Assembly: GCA_043811005.1 (NCBI GenBank)
Contig: JBDRNO010000123.1
Coordinates: forward strand, 1 to 7,289
Direction: 5' to 3'
Length of the DNA stretch: 7,289 nucleotides
DNA from: JBDRNO01 sp043811005
Lineage (GTDB): Bacteria; Bacteroidota; Bacteroidia; NORP154
In this document: in pieces, positions 6,277 to 7,289 of the stretch
How positions within the stretch are numbered: the first letter of the stretch is position 1
Layout of the letters: each line of letters begins with the position of its first letter
The notes under the pieces: model-generated
Told to the model about the DNA's origin: nothing
What the model saw: only the letters and a program-made list of their open reading frames with translations
Databases searched by the model: none
Made by a program: the position numbers and the translations under genes

Positions 6277-6453
6277 TTAACAAGCATTTCCTCCAGGCCT
6301 GGATCATTATTTAAAAAAGTTTTTGCTTCTTTAGATAGTGCGCTTAAAAATATAGGACTTAATTTTCTATCCTTTTTATTTTTTGGGGGGCCATTTGATA
6401 ACTCCTGAATTAGAATATACCTCCGGTTTTTTTGCTCGTCTTTCTCGTCTCAT
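6273..6453 (-). pseudogene. Small minus-strand gene broken in a C6A6 tract
   Basis: Reading the minus strand, ATG at 6453 begins MRRERRAKKPEVYSNSGV and continues to WPPKK and a TAA at 6378-6376. A second frame, offset by one base, is open from 6449 to the TAG at 6275-6273 and contains NKKDRKLSPIFLSALSKE and NNDPGLEEMLVN. Dropping one base in the CCCCCCAAAAAA run (plus-strand T6G6, 6379-6390) joins them into about 59 residues of convincing protein-like sequence. The TAG overlaps the TAA of the plus-strand lipoprotein gene. The ribosome binding site is poor, and the start lies between a transposon end (6485-6500) and the body. It may be a decayed transposon-linked gene, a sequencing error, or a slippage site. 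No family recognised. Confidence 0.4.
6292..6303. repeat. 12-bp perfect palindrome between converging genes
   Basis: TCCAGGCCTGGA is its own reverse complement, 15 bases after the plus-strand stop. With no loop bases and no T-run it makes a poor terminator. It lies within the open minus-strand frame, where it encodes part of DPGLEE, so it may be coincidental. Confidence 0.4.
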
Positions 6454-6484
6454 TCTCAGCCTATTTCCTTTCGTCACGAGCATA

Positions 6485-6500
6485 GTTTTTAGAGGTGCCC
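6485..6500. mobile_element. Solitary transposon end, same family as the element at 2106-2228
   Basis: GTTTTTAGAGGTGCCC is the reverse complement of the left terminus at 2104-2119 with one mismatch in 16. It lies five bases beyond the stop of the minus-strand surface-protein gene, which it leaves intact. A possible degenerate partner lies at 6415-6439: ACCTC and GCTCGT there mirror GAGGT and ACGAGC at 6492-6496 and 6476-6481 with identical spacing. That would make an 86-base element 6415-6500, but the terminal four bases do not match. Confidence 0.55.
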
Positions 6501-6505
6501 TATTA

Positions 6506-7289
6506 TTATTTTTTGTGATACAGCGCAAATAATAGAGAAAATAGAAACAGCAAAGTCACAAACCCGTTGGTTTTGTTCGCGTGCATCGAACATCCCTGTT
6601 CCCGGGTCATGTCATGATCCCCAAAAAGTTCCGGGGGATCAAACTCTCCGGCGTGTTTTAAAAAAGTCGGGGTTGCAACGGGCTGCAGTGAAAACGGATA
6701 TTCAATACTGGAGTCTACTTCAATGGGCCCGATCTGTCCTGTCTCTCCATTGGTAAAGATTACCTCCAGCCAGTAGTCGTAGACAGTGCCAAAAGTTACC
6801 TGGTCATCGGTATACGTGTATGAATATCCACCCGGCGAGCCCTGTGCCATAATGACCTTGTCTTCAACTCGTATTGGCTCTGAATTGCTCTCTGAGCGTA
6901 AAATTCTGAATCCAAAGATGTCAGTTTCATCGTTTGTCTGCCAGTAGAGTTTTATTCTTGTTCCAAGACCGGTACCTCGAAATGTTATGTCCTTGACCAT
7001 GGTTGGTTCGCCGCCTTCTTCCCAAGTCGAACCGGTGATGGTTCCATAATACTGTACAAGCAGGATGTCTGTTCTGGCTTCTACAATGACCGGTGCGGTT
7101 GAATAACTGCCAGCAGGCACACCTTTTACCCAATAGAGTTTTCTAACCCCCGAGGTACTGCCCAGATCCCCGGAAGTAAGAATCTGTTTGCCCCAGCCTG
7201 ATCCAGGATCGGTCCAGTATATGTTTCCATTTCTGGTTAAATTTTCTACCCCTGATTTGCTGCCGGTTACGGCAAGCGAGGTCCATCCC
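6506..7289 (-). CDS. C-terminal part of a surface protein with FnIII-like domain and Cys-TM-KK sorting tail (partial)
   Basis: The frame is open from the right edge (first whole codon 7288-7286) to TAA at 6508-6506, giving 260 residues; the true start is outside the window. The GTG at 7120 is internal, since the 56 codons before it are protein-like with recurring (Y/L)YW motifs. Residues about 1-95 are beta-rich, of unassigned fold. Residues about 103-191 match the fibronectin-III-like module common in sorted surface proteins (IKLYWQTNDETDIFGFRILR, then YSYTYTDDQVTFGTVYDYWL and GPIEV). The C-terminus has GCS (Cys233), a hydrophobic stretch and HKK, the tripartite layout of Cys-containing sorting tags such as MYXO-CTERM. 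Its DNA is visibly more GC-rich than the left genes, suggesting a different history. A transposon end lies just past its stop. Confidence 0.85.
   Translation of the reverse strand, partial: GWTSLAVTGSKSGVENLTRNGNIYWTDPGSGWGKQILTSGDLGSTSGVRKLYWVKGVPAGSYSTAPVIVEARTDILLVQYYGTITGSTWEEGGEPTMVKDITFRGTGLGTRIKLYWQTNDETDIFGFRILRSESNSEPIRVEDKVIMAQGSPGGYSYTYTDDQVTFGTVYDYWLEVIFTNGETGQIGPIEVDSSIEYPFSLQPVATPTFLKHAGEFDPPELFGDHDMTREQGCSMHANKTNGFVTLLFLFSLLFALYHKK

Noticed and set aside
6292..6325. Intrinsic terminator between the converging genes
   Set aside because: The 12-base palindrome has no loop and is not followed by a T-run; the nearby A and T runs do not form a GC-rich stem.
6506..7120. Treating the GTG at 7120 as the start of the minus-strand gene
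   Set aside because: The frame continues without a stop to the window edge and the extra 56 codons encode (Y/L)YW motifs like those further on; no ribosome binding site or signal peptide occurs at 7120.

Overview
This is an AT-rich bacterial segment carrying exported proteins with repeat architecture, separated by unusually long, structured or repeat-bearing intergenic DNA. Several traits would fit a low-GC member of the Desulfobacterota (former Deltaproteobacteria), for example the multicellular magnetotactic type. These are a textbook sigma-54 promoter, Cys-paired RCC1 repeats, loose lipoboxes, a Cys/TM/Lys-Lys C-terminal sorting tail and short IS-derived elements. No marker gene is present, so the assignment is an inference.

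Layout. At 3-77 lies what is probably the 3' end of an upstream gene. A sigma-70-like promoter (134-162) then precedes a metallophosphoesterase-fold lipoprotein (221-1144). The 420-base gap after it holds two stem-loops and ends in a sigma-54 promoter (1514-1530). That promoter drives a 95-residue protein (1564-1851) built around four ASGSSD(E/D/N)-type repeats. The next gap has a possible sigma-70 promoter, a doubtful small Cys-rich ORF, and a MITE-like element with terminal inverted repeats (2106-2228). The element ends 35 bases before an 823-residue lipoprotein (2264-4735) that appears to contain two seven-bladed beta-propellers, one nested in the other. A second lipoprotein (4786-6276) follows 50 bases later, probably in the same transcript; it has eight W-centred repeats and looks like an eight-bladed propeller.

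On the minus strand, converging on these, is a small broken ORF (6453-6273) with an apparent frameshift in a C6A6 tract. Beyond it is a solitary end of the same transposon family (6485-6500). Last comes the 3' part of a more GC-rich gene (6506 to beyond 7289) for a surface protein with a fibronectin-III-like domain and a Cys-TM-basic C-terminal sorting signal. Its reading frame stays open to the window edge, so the GTG at 7120 is not its real start.

The confident proteins, apart from the repeat peptide, are predicted to be exported and anchored at the envelope, and most are binding scaffolds rather than enzymes. Nothing ties them to one pathway. The most unusual items are the sigma-54-driven repeat peptide, the nested double propeller, and the shared transposon ends.
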